Source: Chloroflexota bacterium (GTDB taxonomy: Bacteria; Chloroflexota; Dehalococcoidia; Lucifugimonadales; UBA3495). From it: a stretch of DNA of 64,000 nucleotides. The notes beneath the pieces were generated by a model. That model saw nothing but the letters and a program-made list of their open reading frames with translations. It made no database searches and was not told where the DNA came from. Shown here one piece after another: positions 63,636 to 64,000 of this stretch. The stretch spans positions 1 to 64,000 of the forward strand of contig JAPPMU010000019.1 of NCBI GenBank assembly GCA_028873965.1, written 5' to 3'. How positions within the stretch are numbered: the stretch's first letter is position 1; the number at the start of each line of letters is the position of its first letter. A program made the position numbers and the translations under genes.

Positions 63636-64000
63636 GTGCCGCAAGATTATCTGGATTTGCTGGCCGAGTTTGTCGCCGAAACACGCTGGGAGGACTTTGA
63701 CCCCGCCGCCATCGCCGCCGCCAAGGACGTGGTGCTGGACACTGTCGGCGCGATCCTAGCCGGCAGCCGCTTGTCCGAAAATGCCAACTTCGCCGGGCTT
63801 GCCGCGACCATGAGCGGGCCCGGCAAGTCAACCGTCTTGGGGCACGCGAATCGGGTGCAGCCGGTATGGGCCACCATGGTCAACGCCACCGCCGGCGTGT
63901 CGCTGGAAATGGATGAGGGCAACCGCCTGGGCGGCGGCCACCCGTCCATCCACGTGACGCCCGGGGCCATCGCCGTCGGCGAGGACCTGGGGCGCAGCGG
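63636..64000 (+). CDS. MmgE/PrpD family protein, 3' end outside the window
   Basis: About 121 residues are visible from GTG 63636, which has GGAGG 5 bases upstream. LAEFVAETRWEDFDPAAIAAAKDVVLDTVGAILAG and the later VNATAGVSLEMDEGNRLGGGHPSIHVTPGAIAVGE are typical of the 2-methylcitrate dehydratase (MmgE/PrpD) family. Members also act as other dehydratases or decarboxylases. Confidence 0.88.
   Translation, partial: MPQDYLDLLAEFVAETRWEDFDPAAIAAAKDVVLDTVGAILAGSRLSENANFAGLAATMSGPGKSTVLGHANRVQPVWATMVNATAGVSLEMDEGNRLGGGHPSIHVTPGAIAVGEDLGRS

Overview
The window is high-GC, densely coded bacterial DNA with no rRNA, tRNA, CRISPR array, phage or full-length insertion sequence that I can see. The gene mix (many enolase-superfamily, hydantoinase/oxoprolinase, phosphotriesterase-like, MmgE/PrpD, flavoprotein and small cupin genes, a Ni-superoxide dismutase, a siroheme-based tetrapyrrole operon) and the abundance of short palindromic repeats suggest a Chloroflexota genome, perhaps of the SAR202/Dehalococcoidia type. 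That assignment is inference from gene content; no marker gene is present to prove it.

Layout. 0.4-11.8 kb: a tetrapyrrole cluster (MerR-like regulator, fused siroheme decarboxylase AhbA-AhbB, precorrin-2 dehydrogenase, hemA, hemC, cobA-hemD fusion, hemB, hemL), which covers glutamyl-tRNA to uroporphyrinogen III, siroheme and didecarboxysiroheme. A HEPN-type two-gene pair is lodged between hemC and cobA-hemD. 12-15.7 kb: recQ, Ni-SOD, and the first of four copies of a two-gene cassette (a small protein of unknown fold plus a retropepsin-like aspartic protease). 15.8-24.6 kb: alcohol dehydrogenase, ilvD, small membrane proteins, enoyl-CoA hydratase, pcm, a VOC protein, and aroK-fic-aroB. 24.7-32.3 kb: TSUP permease, tgt, a betaine-type ABC transporter without a binding protein, and a radical SAM protein. 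32.5-38.8 kb: a hyuA/DUF917/SDR operon, a lipoprotein and an FMN-dependent hydroxyacid oxidase. 39-50.8 kb: a tmRNA gene (minus strand), methyltransferase, three tandem small cupins, DUF2851, MBL hydrolase, MFS, two more protease cassettes, agmatinase-like and phospholipase D-like genes. 51-64 kb: catabolic genes (phosphotriesterase-like, MFS, ThDP enzyme; on the other strand acyl-CoA dehydrogenase-like, dihydropyrimidinase, enolase-superfamily, amidase and a DUF4258/DUF2283 pair), the fourth protease cassette, a haloacetate-dehalogenase-like hydrolase and a truncated MmgE/PrpD gene.

Two things stand out. First, four paralogous, translationally coupled cassettes each encode one or two copies of a ~70-residue domain followed by a DTG[FL] aspartic protease; I know of no assigned function for the pair. 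Second, the intergenic repeats are modular: a few shared palindromic cores sit inside several different sets of terminal inverted repeats, and many copies are flanked by 8-, 9- or 10-bp direct repeats, so they look like non-autonomous transposable elements, some nested in one another.
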